Source: Firmicutes bacterium CAG:124 (GTDB lineage: Bacteria > Bacillota > Clostridia > Oscillospirales > Oscillospiraceae). Taken from it: DNA of 7,541 nt. The position numbers and the translations under genes are program-made. Position 1 is the stretch's first letter; the number at the start of each line of letters is the position of its first letter. The stretch lies in the NCBI GenBank assembly GCA_000432135.1, contig HF990539.1, forward strand, positions 35,022 through 42,562, written 5' to 3'. Positions 1-5,736 of this stretch are shown here, one piece after another. Below the pieces are notes generated by a model that saw only the letters and a list, made by a program, of their open reading frames with translations, made no database searches and was not told the DNA's origin.

Positions 1-713
1 TTGTGTGCGGCTGTGGAGATGGTTTCCTGCAGATGATCGGACCATTCCGCGCGGTCATAAGTATCTGACGGAAACAGAACGGCGAGCAAGCCGACCAAGA
101 GCGCCAGCGGCGCGGCCAGCAGCAGCGCCAGCCGGTTCCCCTCGCCTGCCTGCCGTGCGCGGAGCAGCTGCGTCAGAAGAAGCAGCGCAAGAACGCCTAC
201 AACGAGCAAAATGGCCCAGGCCGCCGGAGGCGTCTGCAGAATGATCAGGCACAGCGCCAGAACCGGCAGCGTCAAAACAAGCAGATAGACAAGACTTTCA
301 CTGCGCATGACCGTCCAGCTGCAAAGAAGCGCATAGAGGGCGGCAATCAGGATCAGAATCAGCGTTGCATCCATACCGGAAGTATCTGTCAGATGAACGG
401 TCTGAATGCCCGGAATCGCCTCGGAGTATTGCTGTGTTACGGCGGCCACAAGCGCGGAAATGCTCTCGATCAGCTGCGCACGCAGGATATAAAGCCCGCC
501 GCCCGCAAGCGCAGCCATGGCCAGCAGCCAGATCCAGCTTTTCGGCAGCAGGAGCAGCGCGGAAAAGAGCAGCGCCGCAAGGATGCACGCGCATACCAGC
601 GAAAGGCCGTCCGCCGGGACGGCAAACGAGGTCATCACGCAGAAGCACAGCCCGGCAGACAGACCAGAGGCACAGAGCAGGGACGTAAAGAACGTATATT
701 TTGACGGTTTCAT
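1..713 (-). CDS. Polytopic membrane protein, N-terminal part; probable transglutaminase-like partner of MoxR/DUF58 (3' truncated by window)
   Basis: An open frame of 237 codons starts at the ATG at 713 and runs off the window edge without a stop, so its C-terminus is missing. The start overlaps the stop of the upstream DUF58 gene in an ATGA arrangement, which indicates translational coupling. The protein begins MKPSKYTFFTSLL and has about seven hydrophobic helices, roughly at residues 8-30, 38-56, 60-77, 115-137, 140-160, 165-187 and 198-217. Between helices 3 and 4 is a polar loop (about 80-112). After the last helix the chain turns polar (SDTYDRAEWSDHLQETI). In MoxR-DUF58 operons the third gene is very often a membrane protein with N-terminal helices (DUF3488/TgpA-like) followed by an extracytoplasmic transglutaminase-like domain. 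The topology and position fit, but the catalytic domain is not in view, so that identity is inferred from context. Confidence 0.8.
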   Translation of the reverse strand, partial: MKPSKYTFFTSLLCASGLSAGLCFCVMTSFAVPADGLSLVCACILAALLFSALLLLPKSWIWLLAMAALAGGGLYILRAQLIESISALVAAVTQQYSEAIPGIQTVHLTDTSGMDATLILILIAALYALLCSWTVMRSESLVYLLVLTLPVLALCLIILQTPPAAWAILLVVGVLALLLLTQLLRARQAGEGNRLALLLAAPLALLVGLLAVLFPSDTYDRAEWSDHLQETISTAAH

Positions 714-1687
714 GCCTGCTGCACCTCCTGTTCCTCCGGCTGCACATGATAGCGCCAATCCGCGTGCGGGTAGGCTCTGGACGCAAGCGAGGGCGTATTG
801 CCGGTCAGATGGGTCTGCAAAAGCGTGTTCAAAAGCTCCCGCAGATCGTCCGGCGTTTTGACGGACTTTGTCTGCGGCTCCAGCGAATCCGGCTCGATCC
901 AGTCGATCTGGTGGGCCACTTCCCTTTCGGTCAGCCAGCCGGAAAGCCACAGCAGCTGCCGCAGCGTGCTGTCCAGCTGCGTGCGGGTTCCGGAAAAGTC
1001 GAAGCTCAGCACAACCAGACCCAGATCCGGCTCCTCCGCCTCGCGGACGATCAGCTTGTCGGTCTTGGCAGACAACTTCCAGTGGATCTCATGCAGGCTG
1101 TCGCCGGGGCGGTATTCGCGCAGATCGTGGATCTCGGAAAAGCCGCCGCCGGGCTTCGGATGATAGGAGCGGTACTGAAAATGGCTGAGGTTCGGCAGCA
1201 CGGGCGGCTCCTGCGGCTCCGGCTCGACGGCGATGGAGCAGGCGTCCGGCAGGCGCAGCGGCAGGCTGAAAAGCCCCAGCGCGTCGCACACGCGGCCCTT
1301 GCCGGGCTGAAAGGTCTGCACGCCTGCGTGGCGCGTATCAATGCGCAGCGCAAAGCCGAGCGTCCCTGCAAGCTCCAGCCTTTGCTGGCGCACCTCGCCG
1401 CCCACGGCGTCGGATACCGTCAGGCGCAGGCGGCAGCGGGATACCGGAAGCTTTGCCATGTGCCGGGCGGTCAGCCGGTACTGCACAGTCTGCCCGCAGA
1501 AGCAGCGCGCCGGAAGCTCCGCTTCATAAGCAGCGCGGAGCATGGCCGGCAGGCTGACGAGCAGCGAAAAAACCGGCAGCAGCACGGCGAACACCAGCAG
1601 GAAAAACGAAAACCAGCCGGTATAAAAGCTGTGAAAGATCACGGCTGCGAGTAGAAACAGCCCGTAAAGAATGCGGTTTTTCACCAT
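710..1687 (-). CDS. DUF58 domain-containing protein
   Basis: A 325-residue protein. Two adjacent membrane helices sit at the N-terminus (about 7-22 and 25-47), followed by a soluble domain. The DUF58 signature is clear near residues 188-220: DLREYRPGDSLHEIHWKLSA, followed by KTDKLIVREAEEP. The segment LVVLSFDFSGTRTQLD (225-239) resembles the start of a von Willebrand A-like fold, as expected for this family. I chose the ATG at 1687, 4 bp after the moxR stop. The frame stays open further upstream, but that part only shadows moxR and is rich in Arg and Ser. The ribosome binding site is weak (AGG just before the ATG), consistent with coupling to moxR. DUF58 proteins accompany MoxR ATPases and are thought to be membrane-anchored factors for assembly or maturation of cell-surface components. 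The exact role here is unknown. Confidence 0.93.
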   Translation of the reverse strand: MVKNRILYGLFLLAAVIFHSFYTGWFSFFLLVFAVLLPVFSLLVSLPAMLRAAYEAELPARCFCGQTVQYRLTARHMAKLPVSRCRLRLTVSDAVGGEVRQQRLELAGTLGFALRIDTRHAGVQTFQPGKGRVCDALGLFSLPLRLPDACSIAVEPEPQEPPVLPNLSHFQYRSYHPKPGGGFSEIHDLREYRPGDSLHEIHWKLSAKTDKLIVREAEEPDLGLVVLSFDFSGTRTQLDSTLRQLLWLSGWLTEREVAHQIDWIEPDSLEPQTKSVKTPDDLRELLNTLLQTHLTGNTPSLASRAYPHADWRYHVQPEEQEVQQA

Positions 1688-1691
1688 AGCC

Positions 1692-2618
1692 TTACAGTCT
1701 TGGCGACGGGACCTGATGCAGGATCTCGTCGAGCAGCTGCTCCGGCGTGATCTGACGCGCTCCGGCCTCCGGAGCCAGCAGCAGGCGGTGCGCGATGACC
1801 TGCGGGAACGTGACCTGAATATCCTTCGGCACCACATAATCCCGCCGCTGGACATAGGCGACTGCCTTGGCCATCGCGGTCAGAGAGAGCGTCGCACGAG
1901 GACTTGCGCCGCGCAGGATCATCGGATGCTTCCGCGTGGCGTCGATCAGCGCGACGATGTAGTCGATCAATTCGGTCTTGATGTAAACAGCGGCGGCCTC
2001 GTCCTGCATGGCGATCAGCTCGTCGCGCGAAAGCACCTGACAGACGGTTTGCAGTGGATTGACGCCCTGCCGGGCGAGCACCATATTGCGCTCATCCTCC
2101 GGTGCGGGATATCCGATGGACAGCCGTACGGTGAACCGGTCCATCTGCGAATCCGGCAGCAGCTGCGTACCAGCAGCGCCGGTCGGGTTCTGCGTGGCAA
2201 AGACGATGAACGGCTGCGGGATCGGATGGCTGACGCCGTCGACCGTGACCTGGCCTTCCTCCATGGCCTCCAGAAGCGCAGACTGTGTACGCGAGGTCGC
2301 GCGATTCAGCTCGTCCGCCAGAAACAGATTGCAGAGCACCGCGCCCGGCTGATAGACCAGCTTGCCAGTCTCCTTCTGGTAGACAGAATAGCCCGTAATA
2401 TCTGACGGCAGTACGTCCGGCGTAAACTGGACGCGGCCATATTCCAGCCCCAGTGCACGGGAAAAGGCCAATGCCATGGTCGTTTTACCGACGCCGGGGA
2501 TATCCTCCAACAGGACGTGCCCTCTTGCAAGCAGCACGGTCAGCACCCACACCAGCACGTGGTCCTTTCCACATACCGCTTTTTTGACTTCCTCCAGAAT
2601 TCTTCCTGTCTGGTTCAA
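1692..2618 (-). CDS. MoxR family AAA+ ATPase
   Basis: A 308-residue cytoplasmic AAA+ ATPase of the MoxR (AAA_3) family, full length for the family. Visible motifs, numbered from the TTG start, are Walker A (IPGVGKTT, 40-47), Walker B (LFLADELNRA, 98-107), sensor 1 (FATQNP, 140-145), the arginine-finger motif DRF (160-162) and sensor 2 (GASPRA, 237-242). MoxR ATPases act as chaperone-like remodelers, usually with DUF58/VWA partners encoded next door, as here. I chose TTG at 2618 because AAGGGAGG lies 7 nt upstream. The in-frame ATG at 2705 would place the start upstream of the promoter -10 box and add a 29-residue extension with no homology I recognise. This is the first gene of a three-gene operon (moxR, DUF58, membrane protein). 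The substrate complex cannot be told from sequence. Confidence 0.94.
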   Translation of the reverse strand: MNQTGRILEEVKKAVCGKDHVLVWVLTVLLARGHVLLEDIPGVGKTTMALAFSRALGLEYGRVQFTPDVLPSDITGYSVYQKETGKLVYQPGAVLCNLFLADELNRATSRTQSALLEAMEEGQVTVDGVSHPIPQPFIVFATQNPTGAAGTQLLPDSQMDRFTVRLSIGYPAPEDERNMVLARQGVNPLQTVCQVLSRDELIAMQDEAAAVYIKTELIDYIVALIDATRKHPMILRGASPRATLSLTAMAKAVAYVQRRDYVVPKDIQVTFPQVIAHRLLLAPEAGARQITPEQLLDEILHQVPSPRL

Positions 2619-2625
2619 GCTCCCG

Positions 2626-2631
2626 CCTCCC
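2626..2631 (-). promoter_or_regulatory. Ribosome binding site that fixes the TTG start of moxR
   Basis: On the minus strand AAGGGAGG is followed after 7 nt by TTG at 2618. No ATG or GTG has comparable spacing, so the site supports a non-ATG start. Confidence 0.75.
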
Positions 2632-2647
2632 TTATGTATATATTGTA

Positions 2648-2656
2648 AGTATAGCA
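2648..2656 (-). promoter_or_regulatory. Extended -10 promoter of the moxR operon
   Basis: The minus strand reads TGCTATACT, an extended -10 (TGn followed by TATACT) that matches the sigma-A consensus at five of six bases. No good -35 is present at 16-18 bp, which is typical of extended -10 promoters. Transcription would start near 2641, giving a leader of about 22 nt carrying the ribosome binding site. Confidence 0.6.
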
Positions 2657-2735
2657 CACCTGCGGCGAAGAAAACATAAATTTTTCCTGAAGATTGATTT
2701 TTCACAGAACTCCGCCGATTCTGCGCGATTGCCTG

Positions 2736-2764
2736 TTTACATTTTTGCTTTTTTGGGGTATGAT
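2736..2764 (+). promoter_or_regulatory. pfkA promoter (-35 TTTACA, 17 bp, -10 TATGAT)
   Basis: TTTACA at 2736-2741 and TATGAT at 2759-2764 are separated by exactly 17 bp, each one mismatch from the sigma-A consensus. The predicted start is near 2771, leaving a leader of about 26 nt with GGAGAGGA (2780-2787) nine nt before the pfkA ATG. The promoter is divergent from that of the moxR operon, with about 80 bp between the two -10 boxes on the other side of the -35. No obvious operator is seen between them. Confidence 0.75.
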
Positions 2765-2796
2765 GAAAGCAATTTTAATGGAGAGGAAGTACCTGT

Positions 2797-3780
2797 ATGG
2801 CAAATGCAGTGAAACGAATCGGTGTTCTGACCTCCGGCGGCGATGCGCCCGGCATGAATGCGGCCATCCGCTCTGTTGTGCGCGCGTGCACATATATGGG
2901 GATCGAGTGTGTCGGCATCCGCCGCGGTTATAACGGCCTGATCAACGGCGATTTTGTGGTTCTGAAAAACGGCAATGTCGCGCATATCATCAACCGCGGC
3001 GGCACGATGCTCTATACGGCGCGCAGCGATGAATTCCGCACGCTGGAGGGGCAGAAAAAGGCCGCCGCGACCTGCAAGCTGCTTGGGCTGGACGGCATTG
3101 TCTCCATCGGCGGCGACGGCTCGTTCCGCGGACTGGTAGAGCTTGCAAAACAGGGCATTTCGGTCGTCGGCGTTCCGGCTACGATTGACAACGACATTGT
3201 CTGCACCGATTATACCATCGGCTATGACACGGCCGCCAATACCGCTGTCGAGGCCATCGACCGCCTGCGCGACACGATGCAGTCACATGAGCGATGCTCC
3301 GTCGTTGAGGTCATGGGCCGCAACGCGGGCCATCTGGCACTTTATGTCGGGCTTGCCACCGGTGCAACGGCGGTTCTGGTGCCGGAAAAGCCGCTTGATT
3401 TTGACGGTGACGTGATTGACCGCATCCGGCAGGCGCGTCTGGCCGGCAACACGCACTTCATGATCATTGTTGCCGAAGGCGCGGGCAGCGCGATCGAGAT
3501 CGGCAAGGGGATCCATGAGGAGCTGGGGCTTGACCCGCGTGTGACGATCCTCGGACATATCCAGCGCGGCGGCACGCCGTCTGCGCGCGACCGCGTCATG
3601 GCAAGCCGTATGGGCTATCAGGCGGTCAAGGCGCTGGCCGAGGGCAAGACCAACCGCGTGATCTGCGCGCGGGCCGGACAAATGGTCGATATCGACATTA
3701 CGGAAGGACTTTCCATGAAGAAGGGCCTGAACGAGCAGCAGTATGAGGTGCTGCAGGCCATGACAGGTATTGACAACTGA
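2797..3780 (+). CDS. pfkA: ATP-dependent 6-phosphofructokinase
   Basis: A 327-residue protein that phosphorylates fructose 6-phosphate to fructose 1,6-bisphosphate, the committed step of glycolysis, in the cytoplasm. It aligns end to end with the bacterial PfkA family. Visible motifs are LTSGGDAPGMNAAIR (11-25), NRGGT (66-70), GGDGS (105-109), PATIDND with the catalytic Asp (127-133, D131), TDYTIG (137-142), EVMGRNAGH (171-179), the Glu of VAEGAG (225-230) and GHIQRGGTPSARDR (253-266). GGDGS, with Gly rather than Asp at the fourth position, indicates ATP and not pyrophosphate as phosphate donor. The effector-site arginines of the MNAAIRSVVRA helix are present, so allosteric control by ADP/PEP as in other short PfkA enzymes is plausible. 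The usual PGTIDND is PATIDND here. The gene is monocistronic, with its own promoter and terminator. Confidence 0.98.
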   Translation: MANAVKRIGVLTSGGDAPGMNAAIRSVVRACTYMGIECVGIRRGYNGLINGDFVVLKNGNVAHIINRGGTMLYTARSDEFRTLEGQKKAAATCKLLGLDGIVSIGGDGSFRGLVELAKQGISVVGVPATIDNDIVCTDYTIGYDTAANTAVEAIDRLRDTMQSHERCSVVEVMGRNAGHLALYVGLATGATAVLVPEKPLDFDGDVIDRIRQARLAGNTHFMIIVAEGAGSAIEIGKGIHEELGLDPRVTILGHIQRGGTPSARDRVMASRMGYQAVKALAEGKTNRVICARAGQMVDIDITEGLSMKKGLNEQQYEVLQAMTGIDN

Positions 3781-3795
3781 GCAATCAAAAATTTT

Positions 3796-3828
3796 GGGTG
3801 CGCCGCTTTTGCGGCGCACCCGTTTTTT
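3796..3828 (+). terminator. Rho-independent terminator of pfkA
   Basis: A perfect 11-bp GC-rich stem (3796-3806 with 3811-3821), a TTTT loop and a run of six T after one G (3823-3828), 15 nt after the pfkA stop. On the minus strand the same hairpin is followed by AAAATTTTT, so it may also stop transcription from convergent xerD, less efficiently. No other terminator is seen between the two genes. Confidence 0.95.
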
Positions 3829-3910
3829 ATCCCAGAGCAGCCAAAGGGCATCCCTCATTCCCCTCTCTCATGCAAAAAGTCAGATGCCGATCTCATGGAA
3901 CGCGAAAATC

Positions 3911-4792
3911 CTATGCCTTTGGATGATATTTGTTGTAGACTGCCTTCAGGTTCTGCTTAACCAGCTGCGTGTAGACCTGCGTGGAGGAAATGTCGCTGTG
4001 GCCGAGCATTTGCTGGATGGAGCGCAGATCAGCGCCGTTTTCAAGCAGATGGGCCGCAAAGCTGTGGCGGAGCGTGTGCGGCGTGATATCCTTTTCGATA
4101 TGCGCCTTTTCCTGATAATGCTTGATGATCTTCCAGAAGCCCTGGCGGCTCATGCGTTCGCCGGATACGTTGACGAAGAGCGAATGCTCGGTCGGGACGG
4201 CGATCATTTTGGGGCGGACAGTTTCGATGTATTCGCGCAGCGCCTGAAGCGCTTCGGGATAAATCGGGATAATGCGCATTTTTTCTCCGCTTTCGCAGCG
4301 GATGAAGCTTCCGGGGAGGCTGACGTCGTCGATGTTCAGGCCGATCAGTTCGCTGACCCGGATACCGGTCGCATACAGAACCTCAAGCATGGCCTTATCC
4401 CGGCAGCCCTTCATTTCCGAAACCTTGGGCTGTTGTAAAAGAAGCTCGACCTCTTTTCCGGTCAGGATCTGCGGCAGCTTCTTTTCCGCCTTATCGATCT
4501 TGATGTTCTGTATGGGGTTTTCCTCGATCTCGTGGATCTGGATCGCAAATATGTACAGGCTTTTGATCGAAGCCAGCGCGCGGGAGATCGTGGCGGCGGA
4601 CTTGCCGCCTGCCTTCATGCTGCCCATGTAGCCGGACACGACCGCCTGATCTGCATCCAGAACGTCGACGCCTTCGGAGCCGAGATATGACGCATACTGA
4701 CGCAGATCGCGCATATAGGACGCGACGGTATTGTCAGACGCGTGTTTGGTGTGGATGAGGTAATCCTCATATCGCATAATAATGTCACTCAT
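3911..4792 (-). CDS. xerD: Site-specific tyrosine recombinase XerD
   Basis: A 293-residue tyrosine recombinase of the XerC/XerD type that resolves chromosome dimers at dif. It has an N-terminal SAM-like core-binding domain (about 1-88) and a C-terminal catalytic domain (about 105-293). The full catalytic set is visible: R145 in ATGIRVSEL, K171 in GEKMRIIP, H239 and R242 in HTLRHSF, H265 in LGHSD, and the nucleophile Y274 in STQVYTQL. Length, the SIQQMLGHSDISSTQVYT block and the C-terminal end KYHPKA favour XerD over phage or transposon integrases, although XerC is close. The ATG at 4792 has GGAAGGG 7 nt upstream. The next in-frame ATG (residue 6) has no such site. No phage or integrative-element genes are adjacent, which supports a housekeeping role. 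The gene is convergent with pfkA. Confidence 0.93.
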   Translation of the reverse strand: MSDIIMRYEDYLIHTKHASDNTVASYMRDLRQYASYLGSEGVDVLDADQAVVSGYMGSMKAGGKSAATISRALASIKSLYIFAIQIHEIEENPIQNIKIDKAEKKLPQILTGKEVELLLQQPKVSEMKGCRDKAMLEVLYATGIRVSELIGLNIDDVSLPGSFIRCESGEKMRIIPIYPEALQALREYIETVRPKMIAVPTEHSLFVNVSGERMSRQGFWKIIKHYQEKAHIEKDITPHTLRHSFAAHLLENGADLRSIQQMLGHSDISSTQVYTQLVKQNLKAVYNKYHPKA

Positions 4793-4826
4793 GCGAAGGC
4801 CCTTCCGAAATCGATCAAAATCGTGG

Positions 4827-4898
4827 TCGCATATTTTTAAGAATCAGAAAAAATCGAACGTTGCGCATGATCTTCAGAATTCTTAAGAAATTATGCGA
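4827..4898 (-). other. Long bulged hairpin in the xerD leader
   Basis: The arms TCGCATATTTTTAAGAAT (4827-4844) and 4879-4898 pair over 18 bp in blocks of 8, 4 and 6, with two single-base bulges on the 4879-4898 side. The loop is 34 nt. It lies inside the predicted xerD transcript, ending about 20 nt before the GGAAGGG ribosome binding site. A second, small hairpin (CCTGT, TTC loop, ACAGG; 4917-4929) sits near the predicted 5' end. The structure could affect leader stability or translation; no function is demonstrated. Confidence 0.5.
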
Positions 4899-4939
4899 TC
4901 GAAATTATTTCTACCGCCTGTTTCACAGGAAGTGATGTT

Positions 4940-4968
4940 ACTATAGCGCAAACATCGGAAAATTTCAA
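4940..4968 (-). promoter_or_regulatory. xerD promoter (-35 TTGAAA, 17 bp, -10 TATAGT)
   Basis: On the minus strand TTGAAA (4963-4968) and TATAGT (4940-4945) are spaced by exactly 17 bp and are close to the sigma-A consensus. Transcription would begin near 4933, giving an unusually long leader of about 140 nt before the xerD ATG. Confidence 0.65.
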
Positions 4969-4970
4969 GG

Positions 4971-5074
4971 AAAAAGTAGTGATTTCGAAATTTTTGTAAA
5001 TTATGACTAGGAGTTATGTTAATGATATTATGTCAATAAAGGAACTGCGCCGGCGTTGAAATCCACTACTTTTT
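4971..5074. repeat. Imperfect inverted repeat flanking a 71-bp AT-rich core
   Basis: The arm AAAAAGTAGTGATTTC (4971-4986) is the reverse complement of GAAATCCACTACTTTTT (5058-5074) apart from one extra base, giving 16 matched pairs. The arms enclose 71 bp. The left arm begins two bases upstream of the xerD -35 box. I found no target-site duplication and no coding sequence inside, so a transposon origin is not supported. Confidence 0.6.
5003..5031 (+). promoter_or_regulatory. Possible plus-strand promoter inside the inverted repeat
   Basis: ATGACT (5003-5008) and TATTAT (5026-5031) are 17 bp apart, and the -10 is preceded by TGA, making an extended -10. It would fire rightward from about 5038, toward the convergent gene at 5201, with no plus-strand gene behind it. 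AT-rich DNA gives such matches by chance. Confidence 0.25.
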
Positions 5075-5076
5075 GC

Positions 5077-5097
5077 AAAAAGCACAACATATGGTGC
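5077..5097 (-). terminator. Weak candidate terminator after the small membrane protein gene
   Basis: On the minus strand GCAC and GTGC form a 4-bp stem (5 bp with a G-T pair) around an 8-nt loop, followed directly by TTTTT. It lies about 100 nt past the stop at 5201. The stem is short, so termination would be modest at best. Confidence 0.25.
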
Positions 5098-5200
5098 CGC
5101 ATGCGCGTGTGCGGGTCGAAATCTTGAAATGAAAGAAAATGCTTCGAAGTATGCACGGATAGTAAATTATATTTACATTTTGTCGTATGCAGGAACTCCT

Positions 5201-5602
5201 TCATCGCCTGCGTCGCCGAGCGCTCTTTTTCCGCGTACCGCCCAGAATGCCCGCAAGAAGCGCGGCCGCAAGCATACAGACCGCCGGAGTCAGCATATGT
5301 GCCTGCGTATTTCCGAAAGCCGTCAGCCGCGCCAGAAAGCAGACCGCAAAGCAGCAGCCCGCAACCGCAAGTGCAGCAGGCAGCCGCTTCCCGGCCGTAT
5401 GCTTCGCAGCCAGAAAGCTTCCGAGAAAAACCGCCGCAAAGCAGATGCAGCAGGCCGCCGCCGGGATCTGCTTTTGATCGACCACACCGCCGAGCACGAG
5501 TCCTGCCCCCAGCGCAGACAGGGCCAGAAGCGCTGCGCAGGCGATGGCAAGGCATTGCAGAACTGTTCGCAGGAAACTTCCGTTCCAGAATTTTGTTTTC
5601 AT
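5201..5602 (-). CDS. Small four-helix membrane protein, TIGR04086-like
   Basis: A 133-residue protein with four predicted membrane helices (about 15-40, 46-66, 74-91 and 103-122) and a strongly basic C-terminal tail (KKSARRRRR). The size, the four-helix pattern and the clostridial setting resemble the TIGR04086 family of putative membrane proteins, whose function is unknown. The resemblance is by recall of the family's appearance, not by search. AGGAGGGGA lies 6 nt before the ATG, a strong ribosome binding site that fixes the start. The gene lies behind a terminator that separates it from the ThyX-like gene. I see no clear promoter of its own in 5603-5645, although a TGTCCGGACA palindrome lies there (5635-5644). 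The positive-inside rule suggests that the basic tail is cytoplasmic. Confidence 0.8.
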   Translation of the reverse strand: MKTKFWNGSFLRTVLQCLAIACAALLALSALGAGLVLGGVVDQKQIPAAACCICFAAVFLGSFLAAKHTAGKRLPAALAVAGCCFAVCFLARLTAFGNTQAHMLTPAVCMLAAALLAGILGGTRKKSARRRRR

Positions 5603-5645
5603 GTGTTCTCCCCTCCTCTGCCAAAGGGTATGTTTGTCCGGACAG

Positions 5646-5691
5646 AAAAAGAACCGGCTGAGGTCAATTGGAAGCGACCCCGCCGGTTTTT
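5646..5691 (-). terminator. Rho-independent terminator after the ThyX-like gene, possibly bidirectional
   Basis: AACCGGC (5652-5658) pairs with GCCGGTT (5682-5688). Inside, GGTC (5662-5665) pairs with GACC (5676-5679). On the minus strand the stem is followed by CTTTTTC, and on the plus strand by TTT. It lies about 45 bp past the stop at 5737. Confidence 0.75.
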
Positions 5692-5736
5692 AAATATTTT
5701 CAATAGAGCGAAAAGAGATTTTTCAGAGGTATCTGC

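Larger units (their letters stand above)
4793..5200. other. AT-rich intergenic region upstream of xerD
   Basis: A 408-bp gap without a convincing gene. Over 4801-5040 I count 78 G+C in 240 bases (about 33%), clearly below the flanking genes. It holds the xerD ribosome binding site, a long leader with a bulged hairpin, the xerD promoter, a second imperfect inverted repeat, a possible plus-strand promoter and a weak minus-strand terminator. The part 5098-5200 shows only small symmetries, such as a GTAAATTATATTTAC palindrome and a CCGCA/TGCGG hairpin. I do not recognise a known riboswitch, small RNA or tRNA here. Confidence 0.7.

Noticed and set aside
701..1654. Plus-strand open frame of 317 codons
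   Set aside because: It is the antisense shadow of the DUF58 gene, whose minus-strand frame has clear family motifs and operon spacing.
5022..5039. Tiny leader peptide Met-Ile-Leu-Cys-Gln with AGGAG 8 nt upstream
   Set aside because: Five codons with no gene in the right orientation behind them; its start overlaps the only candidate plus-strand -10 box, so the two cannot be on one transcript.
4870..5040. A dif site for XerCD near xerD
   Set aside because: Several TTATG half-sites are present, but no 28-bp stretch matches both half-sites of the Firmicute or E. coli dif with a 6-bp centre; the XerC side matches poorly in every register tried.
4971..5074. A MITE or transposon end pair
   Set aside because: The terminal inverted repeats look suggestive, but no direct target-site duplication flanks them, and only one copy can be seen in this window.
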